Source: Psychrobacillus glaciei (GTDB lineage: Bacteria; Bacillota; Bacilli; Bacillales_A; Planococcaceae). Taken from it: DNA of 64,000 nt. How positions within the stretch are numbered: the stretch's first letter is position 1; each line of letters begins with the position of its first letter. The notes beneath the pieces are model-generated. The model saw nothing but the letters and a program-made list of their open reading frames with translations. It had not been told where the DNA came from and did not search any database. The DNA is taken from contig NZ_CP031223.1 of assembly GCF_008973485.1 (NCBI RefSeq), positions 1,860,001 to 1,924,000 of the forward strand, given 5' to 3'. Below are positions 14,809 to 22,810 of the stretch, one piece after another. The position numbers were made by a program, and so were the translations under genes.

Positions 14809-15384
14809 ATGAAAAAGTGGTTTCAAAAATCAATAATTATAACGGTTGCGTTATTAACATTCGGTCTAATTTCTCCTGATCACCTCATATGGGAGCAATT
14901 ATTAGACCAAAAAAATCCCGAGAAGTCATTATTTTCGGATACAGAGTCTTTAAGACATGAACAAGTTTCATTATCAAAAGAAGAAGATTTAAAAAATTCT
15001 ATTACTGTTGCAGCGAGAGAGCAAGCATACATAAAGTTTGGCGAACGAATTGGGCCTGTTATACAAAATGAGTTTGATGAAGTAATTTTTCCACGTATTC
15101 AAGAAGCAATTGATGCAACTATTTCAAACACAGGACAAGAAAAAGTTGGAAAATTAGCAATAACGGAGCAACCATCTGGTGAATATCACGAAAAGATTTT
15201 TCACGTTTATAACAATGAAACAAGAAAAGATTTAATCCGATTTCATGTCAGAACAGATAAAAAACCGCAAGAAGGTTATTACTTTAATTTCCATTACCAT
15301 CTAGCAGAAGATAATTATACAAAGCATTACGCATTAGGAGAAATTTATTGGTCCAAAAACACACCTCCTAAATGGCTTTCCTAA
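14809..15384 (+). CDS. ypjP: YpjP-like exported protein
   Basis: A 191-residue protein with an N-terminal hydrophobic segment (residues 8-25), probably an uncleaved anchor or signal. The soluble part contains AAREQAYIKFGERIGPVIQNEFDE and a C-terminal His-rich beta region (FRF/FNFHYHLAEDNYTKHY). Position next to ypiP and, beyond the prophage, thyA matches Bacillus subtilis ypjP. Its function is unknown. The last 34 bases (15349-15382) are duplicated at 23140-23173: a prophage integrated into this 3' end and supplied or preserved an intact C-terminus. Confidence 0.82.
   Translation: MKKWFQKSIIITVALLTFGLISPDHLIWEQLLDQKNPEKSLFSDTESLRHEQVSLSKEEDLKNSITVAAREQAYIKFGERIGPVIQNEFDEVIFPRIQEAIDATISNTGQEKVGKLAITEQPSGEYHEKIFHVYNNETRKDLIRFHVRTDKKPQEGYYFNFHYHLAEDNYTKHYALGEIYWSKNTPPKWLS
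15349..15382 (+). repeat. attL-like direct repeat in the ypjP 3' end
   Basis: TGGTCCAAAAACACACCT at the start, then CCTAAATGGCTTTCCT. The copy at 23140-23173 differs at two of 34 positions. The repeats flank the phage-like block, with an integrase scrap just inside this copy. Confidence 0.75.
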
Positions 15385-15391
15385 AACAACC

Positions 15392-15427
15392 AAAACACTC
15401 ATATAAAAAATGAGTGTTTTTTTGTTT
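15392..15427 (+). terminator. Terminator behind ypjP
   Basis: AAAACACTCAT-ataaaaa-ATGAGTGTTTT followed by TTTG. Confidence 0.85.
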
Positions 15428-15545
15428 GTAAATGTTGATATATCAACGTTTTTAATGGGTTGGTTTGTTGCTTACATTTTTGTTTCATATATTTAAAAAC
15501 TGTGAATAAAATGATGTACCCCAAATTACTTAATTTTTGTTTTCG

Positions 15546-15665
15546 TTAAAACGGATTAAGTGTGATTACATGATCTAAAGTACTGGATGCCGCTTCCTCA
15601 TCTTTATCGAACGAATGAGCATATGTCTTATAAATGTCTTCTGGAGTATCACCAACTCCAGCATC
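15546..15665 (-). pseudogene. C-terminal scrap of a phage tyrosine integrase
   Basis: On the minus strand the last 34 or so codons read GDTPEDIYKTYAHSFDKDEE, then AASSTLDHVITLNPF and a stop. The pattern G(H/D)...TYAH is the C-terminal catalytic-Tyr region of tyrosine recombinases of the phage Int type. It lies 160 bases from the attL-like repeat and points toward it, the normal int-att layout. Upstream of about 15650 the sequence becomes the tail-fibre gene on the other strand, so a deletion joined int to the tail genes. Confidence 0.5.
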
Positions 15666-17261
15666 TAGTGATAATACAACTAAACTTGCTACTACTGCTT
15701 TTGTGCAAACAGGAGTGCAAACTACAGACAACTCACTTGCTACACACGTGCCGGATTATTTAAAACACACAGGTTATGTAGCTGCCACCGGTTCAGTAAA
15801 CACCTATATCGCAACGTTAAGTCCGATGTTAACTGCTTATAAGGAAGGTATATCTTTACGTGTGAAAATTAATATATCCAACACAGGAGCCTCTACAGTA
15901 AATGTAAATGGTCTTGGTGCAAAGTGTATAAAAAACTCTAAAGGTGCTGTCCTGGAAACAGATGAACTGGTTGCTGGCTCTATTTACACGCTGTTCTACG
16001 ATGGAACAGCTTCTTTTATCTTACAAGGTGAAGGAGGCGATACTCCAATCAATGGTGAAGTGATAGTCGATGCCTTACTTGAGGGAAATATAACTATGAA
16101 TGACAGAGTAATCATGGAGCCAATAGAGTACGATAATCCTTTAGTTTTAACGTTAACATCGGTAAATGGTACACCAAACAGTTACTCATTTTCTCCCGAT
16201 AATAAACTACTCGCAGTTAGAAACAACACCAGTCCATTTCTATTCATATATCGGGTAGAGGGTGATAAGTATACAAAATTACCTAATATCTCACCAATGC
16301 CGACCGTTGGTAGTAGTACTGGTGGTAACGCTATTTTTTCCGACGATGGTAAGTTCTTCATGGTGACGAACGGAGAAGACAGGACTAATATGGGGGCTCC
16401 CTTGCTTTATGCGGCAGATGGTGAAACTTTCACTAACTTACCTCAGAGTAATACAGTGCCTAGTAGGGGTTCCGTTTTTGTAGCTATAACATGTGATAAT
16501 AACTATGTGCCTATAGCTTTAGACGATTCACCTTATATACTAATATATAAAAGGTCTGGAAATACACTTACTAAGTTAGCAAATCCAAGTGGGCTACCTG
16601 CATCTGGTTCATGGCAAGTTGCTTTTTCGCCATCTGGTCTATTTTTAGCTGTATCGTGGTTCGCCGATGGTACATCTGCATCCGCCCTTGTTGTATATAA
16701 GAGAAATGTCGATACATTCACGAAGTTGGCTAACTTTAGTACAATGCCGCCCATTGGTAGACCTTCCTATACTTTAGCGTTCTCACCAGACGGGAAGTTC
16801 TTATTGATAGGTGGAGCTTACAATGACCCAACAACCTGTGAATAGTTATATTCCGTAAGTGGGGACGTTTTTACTTATTACCGTTGGAAACACCTGTTAT
16901 CGGCGGTTCAGTTCAATACGTTCAGTTTTCTGATGACGGGAAGTTTTTTGCATTCACAGCTACGTCAACGCTATATCCTAAAATTTTTAAACAAAATGCC
17001 CAAGGTACCAATTATGCATTGATACCTCAGTTACCTAATGTCAATACTACTGGGGATATATACGGTACGTATTTTATGCCAGGTTTTGGTCAATTGTTGC
17101 AAAGCTAATCAACTAGTCCATACACAAAGGTTTACAGCGCAATACTATCAGCAAAGAAACACGATGGTATAGCCATTAAAGGTGTCCTGGGCTATGCAAA
17201 AGAGAGCGGTACAAGTGGACAGACTAAAAAATTGCGAAGCTATTGGGGTAATATAAAATGA
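15634..17261 (+). pseudogene. Phage tail fibre with beta-propeller-like repeats, broken
   Basis: The N-terminal part (SPTPASSDNTTKLATTAFVQ) is a common tail-fibre trimerisation-type segment; a middle domain follows (YLKHTGYVAATGSVNTYIAT). From about 16140 there are repeated units of about 50 residues with SFSPDNKLLAV, IFSDDGKFFMV, AFSPSGLFLAV, AFSPDGKFLLI and QFSDDGKFFAF, like blades of a beta-propeller. Frameshifts near 16840-16885 and a TAA at 17106-17108 break the frame. The final segment (GVLGYAKESGTSGQTKKLRS) ends at 17261, overlapping the next gene in ATGA. The true N-terminus is lost. Confidence 0.75.
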
Positions 17262-17485
17262 CAAAATTTTATTTGCAAGTACAGCCAGATGAAAGGTTTA
17301 CCGATGCTATAGAGTATCCACATAGTAATTATGTTAAAACCGAAGCGTCACAGCTTCCTCCAGAAATCCTTGGGGGATGGCATAAGTTAGAAAATGGTAA
17401 GATTGTTGAACATCCGGAATTGAAGCCAAAAACGAAGGATGGCGAAATAGCGGGGCTAAAGGAACAGTTAGCAGATCTATGGTAA
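17258..17485 (+). CDS. XkdW-like small tail-associated protein
   Basis: A 75-residue acidic protein starting with ATG inside ATGA, so coupled to the fibre gene. It contains ASQLPPEILGGWHKLENGKI and a charged C-terminal helix (KTKDGEIAGLKEQLADLW), as in XkdW-type proteins of PBSX-like phages, where the end forms a short coiled coil. Function is not established. Unlike its neighbours it is intact. Confidence 0.65.
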   Translation: MTKFYLQVQPDERFTDAIEYPHSNYVKTEASQLPPEILGGWHKLENGKIVEHPELKPKTKDGEIAGLKEQLADLW

Positions 17486-17510
17486 CTAGTATTGCTAGGA
17501 GGAACTAATA

Positions 17511-17618
17511 ATGTTTGAAATTAAAGTCCGAAGCTATAAATTCTTAATTGATATGGGGCTAATCACACTCAAAGATGTACCAGAAGTATATAGAATAGCC
17601 ATTGAAAACGCAGCATAA
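17511..17618 (+). CDS. XkdX-like short phage protein
   Basis: A 35-residue peptide starting with ATG at 17511 behind AGGAGGAAC. MFEIKVRSYKFLIDMGLITL with KDVPEVYRIAIENAA matches the length and pattern of XkdX proteins (hydrophobic helix, IT-x-x-(D/E) turn). Its last codons (AACGCAGCA TAA) form the left arm of a terminator, as at 2870. Confidence 0.6.
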   Translation: MFEIKVRSYKFLIDMGLITLKDVPEVYRIAIENAA

Positions 17619-17632
17619 GCCAGCGTTATTTT
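17607..17632 (+). terminator. Terminator overlapping the XkdX-like gene
   Basis: AACGCAGCATAAGCCAGCGTT followed by ATTTT. Third copy of the hairpin seen at 2870 and 3497. Confidence 0.6.
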
Positions 17633-17686
17633 CTTGAACTTTTTTTAAAATTCATGATATTATGAAAATAAAAAGGGGTTGGTTCT

Positions 17687-17797
17687 ATGGGCACGGGTTA
17701 TCTAATATTTGTTATATTCTCTTTCTGTATTTTCGCCTTCTGCATTGTTTTAGGAGTAATATATACTTTTGGAAAAAGGGGTAAGAACTTTTTTTAA
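17687..17797 (+). CDS. 36-residue membrane peptide
   Basis: ATG at 17687 follows AAAAGGGGTTGG. MGTGYLIFVIFSFCIFAFCI and VLGVIYTFGKRGKNFF form one long hydrophobic helix and a basic end. It lies in the cargo slot of the phage piece and could be a small holin-like or host-modifying peptide. No homologue is recognised. Confidence 0.45.
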   Translation: MGTGYLIFVIFSFCIFAFCIVLGVIYTFGKRGKNFF

Positions 17798-17840
17798 TTT
17801 AAAGGATATCCAAAGCATCAAAAAATTACAATCAACATTT

Positions 17841-17868
17841 AGAACGTCCATTCTGGGGTTCTTTTATT
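17841..17868 (+). terminator. Phage-type terminator
   Basis: AGAACGTCC-attct-GGGGTTCT followed by TTTATT. Related to 3451-3478 and 18891-18917. Confidence 0.6.
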
Positions 17869-18042
17869 CTTATATAAAACAAAAATGCAGTAAAATTAGA
17901 ATTATTTTAGAAGTTGATATTTTGTGAGTTTTTTTAGAGTGGGGTCTGATAAAGTTAAAAACGAGAAAAAGTTAAGAGTATATACAAGAAAAAAAACTGT
18001 GATAAACTTTATGAAAATAGTAAGAAAGTCGGGGGATGTAAT

Positions 18043-18882
18043 GTGAAATCTATCACAAAATTACTAGTATTTGTTGGCTTTACAATTTTTCTGTTTGTTT
18101 TTCAATCATCGTTTGCATCAGCAAAAGATTTATCAGTAATAAAATTCGAAAAAAGTGATCACATCGAGGATATAGTGATTTCTGAGGATTCAATCATAAA
18201 TGTAGAAAATAGTATGATGATTCCGTATATGAAAATTAAAGATGGTGCTGAAATTGTTGAACTAAATGCGACTGTTGATATTCTTGAAGTAGCTTCTAAA
18301 AACAAGGTAGTACTTAATGGTAAAGGTAATATTAACAAAATAATTATTACAACTGGTAACGAAGTTATTTTAAATACAACTGGAAATATTAATAAGATTG
18401 AAGTAATTAATAAAGATGCAAGATTAGTAGTAAGTGAAGGTACAAAAATAGCAAAATTAATTATACCTGAAGGTTCAAAAGTAACGGATATTATTACTAA
18501 TTACAAACAAGCAAAAGATAGGTTTGAGAACATAAGTGATGGTACAGTAAAACCAAAATCAATACCAAAACCAAAACCAGAACCAGAACCAGATCCAAAA
18601 TCTGTAACAAAGATTATTTCAAGGGATATTAATGTAGTTAAAGTGGATGAGTTGACTGGATTCATATCAGTCAATGCTTCTGAAACAGTCTCTAAAATTA
18701 AAGAAACAATTGCTTCCTTAAATGGTACTAATCAAAGTTACACATTTAGAATTAATATTGGTGATGATAACTATATCTATACAGATTCAGATACAATATC
18801 TCATATCTATGTATCTTGGTTGGATGTGGTAGCAGAAGATGGTTCGACAAAAGGTCAATATTTAATAAATGTTACCCAATAA
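18043..18882 (+). CDS. Secreted beta-solenoid-like protein in the phage cargo slot
   Basis: A 279-residue protein. GTG at 18043 lies behind GGGGGATG. A clear signal peptide ends in SSFASA-KD near residue 28. The first mature half has short repeats (GKGNINKIIITTGNEVIL, TTGNINKIEVINKDARLV) like the beta-helical stretches of some S-layer and cell-wall proteins. A linker of about 15 residues is rich in Lys-Pro and Glu-Pro (PKPKPEPEPDP). The C-terminal 90 residues form a separate domain (ISRDINVVKVDELTGFISVN). It stands between two phage-type terminators. The products of such positions often change the host surface, but no function is assigned. Confidence 0.7.
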   Translation: MKSITKLLVFVGFTIFLFVFQSSFASAKDLSVIKFEKSDHIEDIVISEDSIINVENSMMIPYMKIKDGAEIVELNATVDILEVASKNKVVLNGKGNINKIIITTGNEVILNTTGNINKIEVINKDARLVVSEGTKIAKLIIPEGSKVTDIITNYKQAKDRFENISDGTVKPKSIPKPKPEPEPDPKSVTKIISRDINVVKVDELTGFISVNASETVSKIKETIASLNGTNQSYTFRINIGDDNYIYTDSDTISHIYVSWLDVVAEDGSTKGQYLINVTQ

Positions 18883-18890
18883 CAAATTAA

Positions 18891-18917
18891 GAACGTCAAC
18901 CTTGGCGTTCTTTTTTA
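18891..18917 (+). terminator. Terminator behind the secreted protein
   Basis: GAACGtcaaccttggCGTTC followed by TTTTTTA. Confidence 0.7.
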
Positions 18918-18975
18918 TTCGCTACGTAAATGGAACATAATGCGTCGTAAGCAAAATTAAATAATCATTTCTAGG

Positions 18976-18999
18976 GGCATCTACATGGATGCTCTTTTT
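18976..18999 (+). terminator. Terminator upstream of holin copy 2
   Basis: GGCATC-tacatg-GATGCTC followed by TTTTT, the counterpart of 4218-4243. Confidence 0.65.
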
Positions 19000-19034
19000 G
19001 TTTTGTAAAAATTAAAATTAGGAAAGTGGTCACC

Positions 19035-19411
19035 ATGGTGATTACGTTAGAAAATATTGAAATAGTAAGGTTTTATTTGTTCGGCAGCTTTAAGTTTTTG
19101 GATTTTTTATTAATCCTTATCGATGTTATTACAGGCATTGCAAAAGCAATCAAAAACAAGAGGTTATTTAGCAAAACGGCATTCATCGGATATCTAAAAA
19201 AAATAACTATTTTTGGTGTGATTATCACCTCTAACTTAATGGATCAAATGTTAAATCTAAATGGGATGCTAGCTAATGCTACGCTCTTTTTTATGTGTTT
19301 TATGAAATCACATCCTTATTGGAAAACAGCGCTGAACTTAGATTACCTGTACCAAAAATTATTCAAGATAAATTGAAGGTAATTGAACAAGAGACTGGAG
19401 GGAAAGAATAA
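19035..19411 (+). pseudogene. Phage holin (Phage_holin_4_1 type), frameshifted
   Basis: ATG at 19035 follows AGGAAAG. The frame encodes the holin core LDFLLILIDVITGIAKAIKN and a second hydrophobic segment (IFGVIITSNLMDQMLNLNGM), then shifts near 19284-19292. The neighbouring frame restores a family-like end, FYVFYEITSLLENSAELRLP, and finishes KVIEQETGGKE at 19411. The stop overlaps the amidase ATG in TAATG exactly as in the first cassette. The protein is only distantly similar to the holin at 4330. Confidence 0.7.
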
Positions 19412-20217
19412 TGGTCGCATTAAATTACGAACAAAAACATATTAAAATCCATCCGACAACACGCACTAGAACAAGTTGTTGAGAGTTGCTGCAGAAGTGC
19501 TTCATTACACTTCAAACAATGGCGGCACCGCGGATAATCATTTCTACTTAATTTAATAGCACATTCCCAAACGATAACGATAAGTTGCCAAAAGATGAAA
19601 AACGTTATACGAGCGCACACCTATTTGTGGATAGGACCAAAGCTTTAGACTTAATCCCATTGGACGAAGTAGCCTTCCACGCGAACGAAAGAAAAGAAGG
19701 TCCATTAATTCCATCTTTAAGAGCAACATCCTCTTATTATCCTGGAGGTAATGCAAATTTAATCTCCATCGGAATAGAGATGTGCGTGGAGAAAGATGGA
19801 ACTATTCATCCGGACACGATTGCAAGAACAGTTTTGGTTGTACAAATGTTACAACATAAATTCGGATAGAAACCGCTTTATAGGCACTATGATGTAACAG
19901 GAAAAAACTGTCCAGCACTGTTTGTTGCGAACAATTCACTGTGGGATAAATTCAAACAAGATGTAGATAAAAAGGAGGAAACGATGGTCGAGCAAGAAAA
20001 AATAGTATTAACACTAGGGCAACAGAAAGAAAAAGACAAGTTAGTTAAACACGGAATGATAGCTGCTAATTACGAAATCAAAGACAATACAATGCTTACG
20101 CTAGTTACCATACTAGCGCCATTGCTAAATAAATTAGAAACTAAGGATCTATACAATATCATGCCCTGCTCTGCTCACAATTGTTGGTGGGGTTTTATAT
20201 TTTTCTTGGAAGTCTAA
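19411..20217 (+). pseudogene. Phage N-acetylmuramoyl-L-alanine amidase, broken (copy 2)
   Basis: It starts MVALNYEQKHIKIHP like copy 1. A one-base deletion near 19466 and an insertion near 19545 scramble the N-terminal half. The frame recovers at 19585 (LPKDEKRYTSAHLFVDRTKA) and reads through LIPLDEVAFHANERKEG to a nonsense TAG at 19867, where copy 1 has AAG. The same frame then goes on through the C-terminal region (IVLTLGQQKEKDKLVKHGMI) and runs past the old end by a further frameshift near 20145. The lesions are all different from copy 1, so the two genes decayed separately. Confidence 0.8.
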
Positions 20218-20366
20218 CTAAACATAGCTTCCTAAATTCTGCACTTAGTTTAAATGGGCACCAAAAACCCAACTAATTAAATTCATCGATACTAGATAAT
20301 TTACCTTATCCATAACATAATCTTTTCATAATTTATAAATAGAAATGCAAAAGGAGGTGGTATAAT

Positions 20367-20477
20367 ATGTCCGGAAATGAAGGCGAATACGGCGGGAGAC
20401 GCAACTCGAACTTTGCGTTGATTGTAGTGTTATTTATCTTACTAATTATCGTGGGAGCAAGTTTTATGACGTACTAA
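20367..20477 (+). CDS. YjcZ-family small sporulation protein
   Basis: A 36-residue protein with AAAGGAGGTGG upstream. MSGNEGEYGGRRNSNFALIV continues as VLFILLIIVGASFMTY. The Gly/Tyr-rich head and the FALIVVLFILLIIVGA membrane helix are diagnostic of the YjcZ/YoyB family found in spores or sporulating cells. Its location inside the prophage remnant is unusual. The 480 bases that follow contain only a minus-strand scrap. Confidence 0.8.
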   Translation: MSGNEGEYGGRRNSNFALIVVLFILLIIVGASFMTY

Positions 20478-20641
20478 ACAAATGCGATGTAGATTACTTG
20501 AATTAATCGAGAGAGTTTCAGCCTTGACAAGTATCACTATTTGGTCGACATAACGGTCTTTAGAGTTGATTAATTATGTTGGTAAAATGATATCAATTCA
20601 ACCCCATTTTGTATCTTCTCTTCTAGCAAAGCGACTTTCTC

Positions 20642-20840
20642 CTAATCGAGTTGGTCGCTTTTTAATATTTCTCGACTTTTCTCAATCAATTCCTCAAGTT
20701 CGCCAAAATCCTCTTATATTGCTTTATTACGAATAAAACTACGACCTGTAGAACGATTCTTCAAATAGTTACTATATTCTTTATTTTTGTATGAATATTG
20801 TTTATGAGATTCAACTTGACAGTTTATGATAGTTTACGTA
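20642..20840 (-). pseudogene. Decayed minus-strand gene fragment, unknown
   Basis: One frame reads QVESHKQYSYKNKEYSNYLK, NRSTGRSFIRNKAI, then a stop, then EDFGELEELIEKSREILKSD and a final stop at 20642. The coherent charged helical sequence with a single nonsense codon suggests a former gene. No family was recognised. Confidence 0.35.
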
Positions 20841-20976
20841 ACTCAGTAGGAGTAAACAGGAGTTTGTAATAAATATATTAGTTGTATCAGACAATTTGTC
20901 CACTCAATACTCGTCCTCGTCCATATTATATGTAGAAGGCTGGCCGGCTTATTAAAAAGTAAGGGGGGAATAGTAT

Positions 20977-21225
20977 ATGTTTAATGAAAATCGAAGACGA
21001 AGAAGAAGACAAAGACGTCAGGTAGAGTTGATTTGTGAATGTCGAGAAGTACGATCTAATTTCAACCGTAACAATGAGTTTCAATGTCAATGCAGAGAGA
21101 ATAATCGAAATAACCTCAATATAGTTAGTAATATGGATCGTGATGATCGAAATCACCTTCACAATGATGAATTCAGATGTCCATGCAGAGAGAATAATCG
21201 CAGAGATTTTAATTTCAGTCGGTAA
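20977..21225 (+). CDS. Arg/Asn-rich protein with repeated Cys-X-Cys motifs
   Basis: An 82-residue protein preceded by AAGGGGGGAATAG. It opens with a run of Arg and Gln (MFNENRRRRRRQRRQ). Three Cys-X-Cys sites follow: ICECRE near residue 20, FQCQCRENNRNN near 39 and FRCPCRENNRRD near 69; the last two lie in a 30-residue imperfect duplication. The composition recalls spore coat or exosporium small proteins, and a YjcZ gene lies upstream. That is inference; it could also be a nucleic-acid-binding or metal-binding peptide. Confidence 0.6.
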   Translation: MFNENRRRRRRQRRQVELICECREVRSNFNRNNEFQCQCRENNRNNLNIVSNMDRDDRNHLHNDEFRCPCRENNRRDFNFSR

Positions 21226-21289
21226 TAGTATTTAATTTAAGGAGTACGACAAGACAATTCTTCTAGAAGAAAGAGCTTGTAATATTAAA

Positions 21290-21323
21290 GGAGGCCATTC
21301 CAGTCGGACTGGTCTTCTTTTTT
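21290..21323 (+). terminator. Terminator behind the Arg/Asn-rich gene
   Basis: GGCCATTCCAGTC-gg-ACTGG followed by TCTTCTTTTTT. Confidence 0.65.
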
Positions 21324-21338
21324 ATTAGTTGCATAAAA

Positions 21339-21358
21339 AACATACGTTCGCATATACT
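21339..21358 (+). promoter_or_regulatory. LexA-type operator and promoter of the YolD operon (copy 2)
   Basis: AACATACGTTCG at 21339-21350 fits the Bacillus LexA (DinR) box GAAC-N4-GTTC apart from the first base. TATACT at 21353-21358 is a good -10 next to it, so LexA would block the promoter and DNA damage would induce the downstream genes. Confidence 0.55.
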
Positions 21359-21380
21359 ATCTTAAAAGGAGAGAACGAAT

Positions 21381-21602
21381 GTGCGTATAAATATCTTGAA
21401 GTGTTTAGATCACGGTCAACTGGCAGATATGATTTATATTTCGAATACAGGAGAAATAAGCAAAAGGAGAGTTAAGGTATTAAGTGTGGACGATACTACA
21501 TTTAAGGCATACTGCTTTTTAAGGAATACCAAAAGGACCTTCAAAATAGAAAACGTACTCGCATTTGTTCCAGTCGTAAAACGTGAAAGGGATGTTATCT
21601 AA
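21381..21602 (+). CDS. Small WYL-like protein of the YolD operon
   Basis: A 73-residue protein starting with GTG behind AAAAGGAGAG. MIYISNTGEISKRRVKVLSV and ENVLAFVPVVK give a short beta-barrel-like pattern reminiscent of WYL-type domains in small proteins encoded before YolD/UvrX pairs. Its stop overlaps the YolD start (TAATG at 21600-21604), so the two are coupled. No direct evidence for its role; SOS regulation is implied by the operator upstream. Confidence 0.65.
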   Translation: MRINILKCLDHGQLADMIYISNTGEISKRRVKVLSVDDTTFKAYCFLRNTKRTFKIENVLAFVPVVKRERDVI

Positions 21603-21976
21603 TGGCATACTTAGATGAAATGATGGATCATCAATTGGATTTATTGAAAGTACGAGATAGAGGATCTAAAAAATGGGTAGCCATGATGCTTCCAGAACAC
21701 TTAAAACTCGTTCGTGAATATATCGACGAACAAAAGAAAACACCACGTCCAGAACTGAATGAATGGGATTTAGATATCATCCAAGAGAATATCCAAATAG
21801 CAATGAAACGAAATGTTGAGGTAGAAATAAAAACTTGGAAAGACGGAGCTTTTATTTTTCATATCGGAAAATTTATCTGGGTGGACTTAAATAGAAGAAA
21901 AATCGAAATGGAAGATGTATTTAAATCTTTTGTGTTGCAGCTAGATGATATAGTAGACGTTACTGTATTAGATTAA
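21602..21976 (+). CDS. YolD-like protein (copy 2)
   Basis: 124 residues, the full-length copy in this window. The core reads RDRGSKKWVAMMLPEHLKLV, NEWDLDIIQENIQIAMKRNV and GKFIWVDLNRRKIEMEDVF. It is about 75 percent identical by eye to the copy at 12081. YolD-like proteins normally pair with a UvrX polymerase, but no polymerase gene follows here, only about 90 bases of unclear sequence. It is likely LexA-controlled through 21339-21358. Confidence 0.8.
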   Translation: MAYLDEMMDHQLDLLKVRDRGSKKWVAMMLPEHLKLVREYIDEQKKTPRPELNEWDLDIIQENIQIAMKRNVEVEIKTWKDGAFIFHIGKFIWVDLNRRKIEMEDVFKSFVLQLDDIVDVTVLD

Positions 21977-22070
21977 ACATTTTATTCTTAGCAGGTACAG
22001 CCTATTACTTTTTGTTAGAAGAGCTTATTCGAAAAAAAGAAATTGGGTAATAAATGTATTTAACGGTAAA

Positions 22071-22116
22071 AGAGACCCATCCACAGATTTAATTGTGGGT
22101 AAGTCTCTATTTTTAT
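22071..22116. terminator. Terminator between YolD copy 2 and the reverse gene
   Basis: AGAGACCCATCCACA-N8-TGTGGGTAAGTCTCT stem, with T runs downstream; it ends at the stop of the minus-strand gene and may serve both. Confidence 0.7.
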
Positions 22117-22121
22117 TTTTC

Positions 22122-22520
22122 TCAAACCAATCCTTCCGACGGCAGCTCTAATATTGGTTTATGATACTTTTCTTTGCCACCCCAACCTTCTATATTAATA
22201 ATGTTTCCCATACCGTCCTTCCAACCTTCTTCGATTGGATTCGCCCCATTGTTCAAATCTTCAACTTCGTCGTAGTCGTTTAGCTGTACGTAACCGATGA
22301 TGACACCATCTTTGTTCTCAAATCGCAATAAGTCTGTTTCTTTGTGTATTGTATAGTTTTCGAATTCCCACATTGTTTTTTCCTCCTTGTTTTCTTTGAT
22401 GTATTCTTCAATCCAACTTCTAATCAAAGCAGATGCGTTTATGTGTTTCGCGTCTATATTCTGCATGAAATCTTGTTTTAAAAAAGTAGGTACGCGTATC
22501 ATGATGTTTTCTGATTTCAA
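22122..22520 (-). CDS. Protein with N-terminal ribbon-helix-helix-like domain
   Basis: A 132-residue protein. The first 45 residues (MIRVPTFLKQDFMQNIDAKH, INASALIRSWIEEYIKENKE) look like a CopG/MetJ-type DNA-binding fold. The rest (MWEFENYTIHKETDLLRFEN, GYVQLNDYDEVEDLNNGANP) is acidic and unassigned. An internal ATG (MWEFENY) at about 22373 has its own AAGGAGGAAAAA site, so the second domain may also be made alone, and the two may be separate overlapping products. It lies on the opposite strand to the YolD genes. Possibly a phage regulator or antitoxin-like protein. Confidence 0.55.
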   Translation of the reverse strand: MKSENIMIRVPTFLKQDFMQNIDAKHINASALIRSWIEEYIKENKEEKTMWEFENYTIHKETDLLRFENKDGVIIGYVQLNDYDEVEDLNNGANPIEEGWKDGMGNIINIEGWGGKEKYHKPILELPSEGLV

Positions 22521-22655
22521 ATTAACACCCCTTGCAGTGGTATTTTCTAACTACTTTAAAAATAACACTAATATATTTACACGTAAATACATATTCTGAA
22601 AATTAAAAAAATAAAGAAAAAGTGATGCGATAAAAAATTGAAATGCAAACGTTCG

Positions 22656-22793
22656 TATAATAAATTAAAAGAGGAGAGAACAAGTGTACGTATAAGTATT
22701 TTAAAAATCTTTGGGTAGACTTAAATAGAAGATACATTCAAATCGTTTGTGCTGCAGTTAGATGATATGGTGGTTGTAACTGTAATAGAATAA
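22656..22793 (+). pseudogene. YolD operon remnant with internal deletion (copy 3)
   Basis: GTTCGTATAAT at 22651-22661 and GAGGAGAGAACAAGTGTACG match the promoter and start region of the operon at 21339-21390. After GTGCGTATAAGTATTTTAAAA-like sequence the copy jumps to the last quarter of YolD (GGGTAGACTTAAATAGAAG and on to 22793), with further indels. The whole small gene and most of YolD are gone. Confidence 0.6.
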
Positions 22794-22810
22794 ATAAGAA
22801 GGTGATTTTA

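Noticed and set aside
19553-19756. Minus-strand open frame in the amidase copy 2 region
   Set aside because: Antisense to recognisable amidase sequence; no ribosome site.
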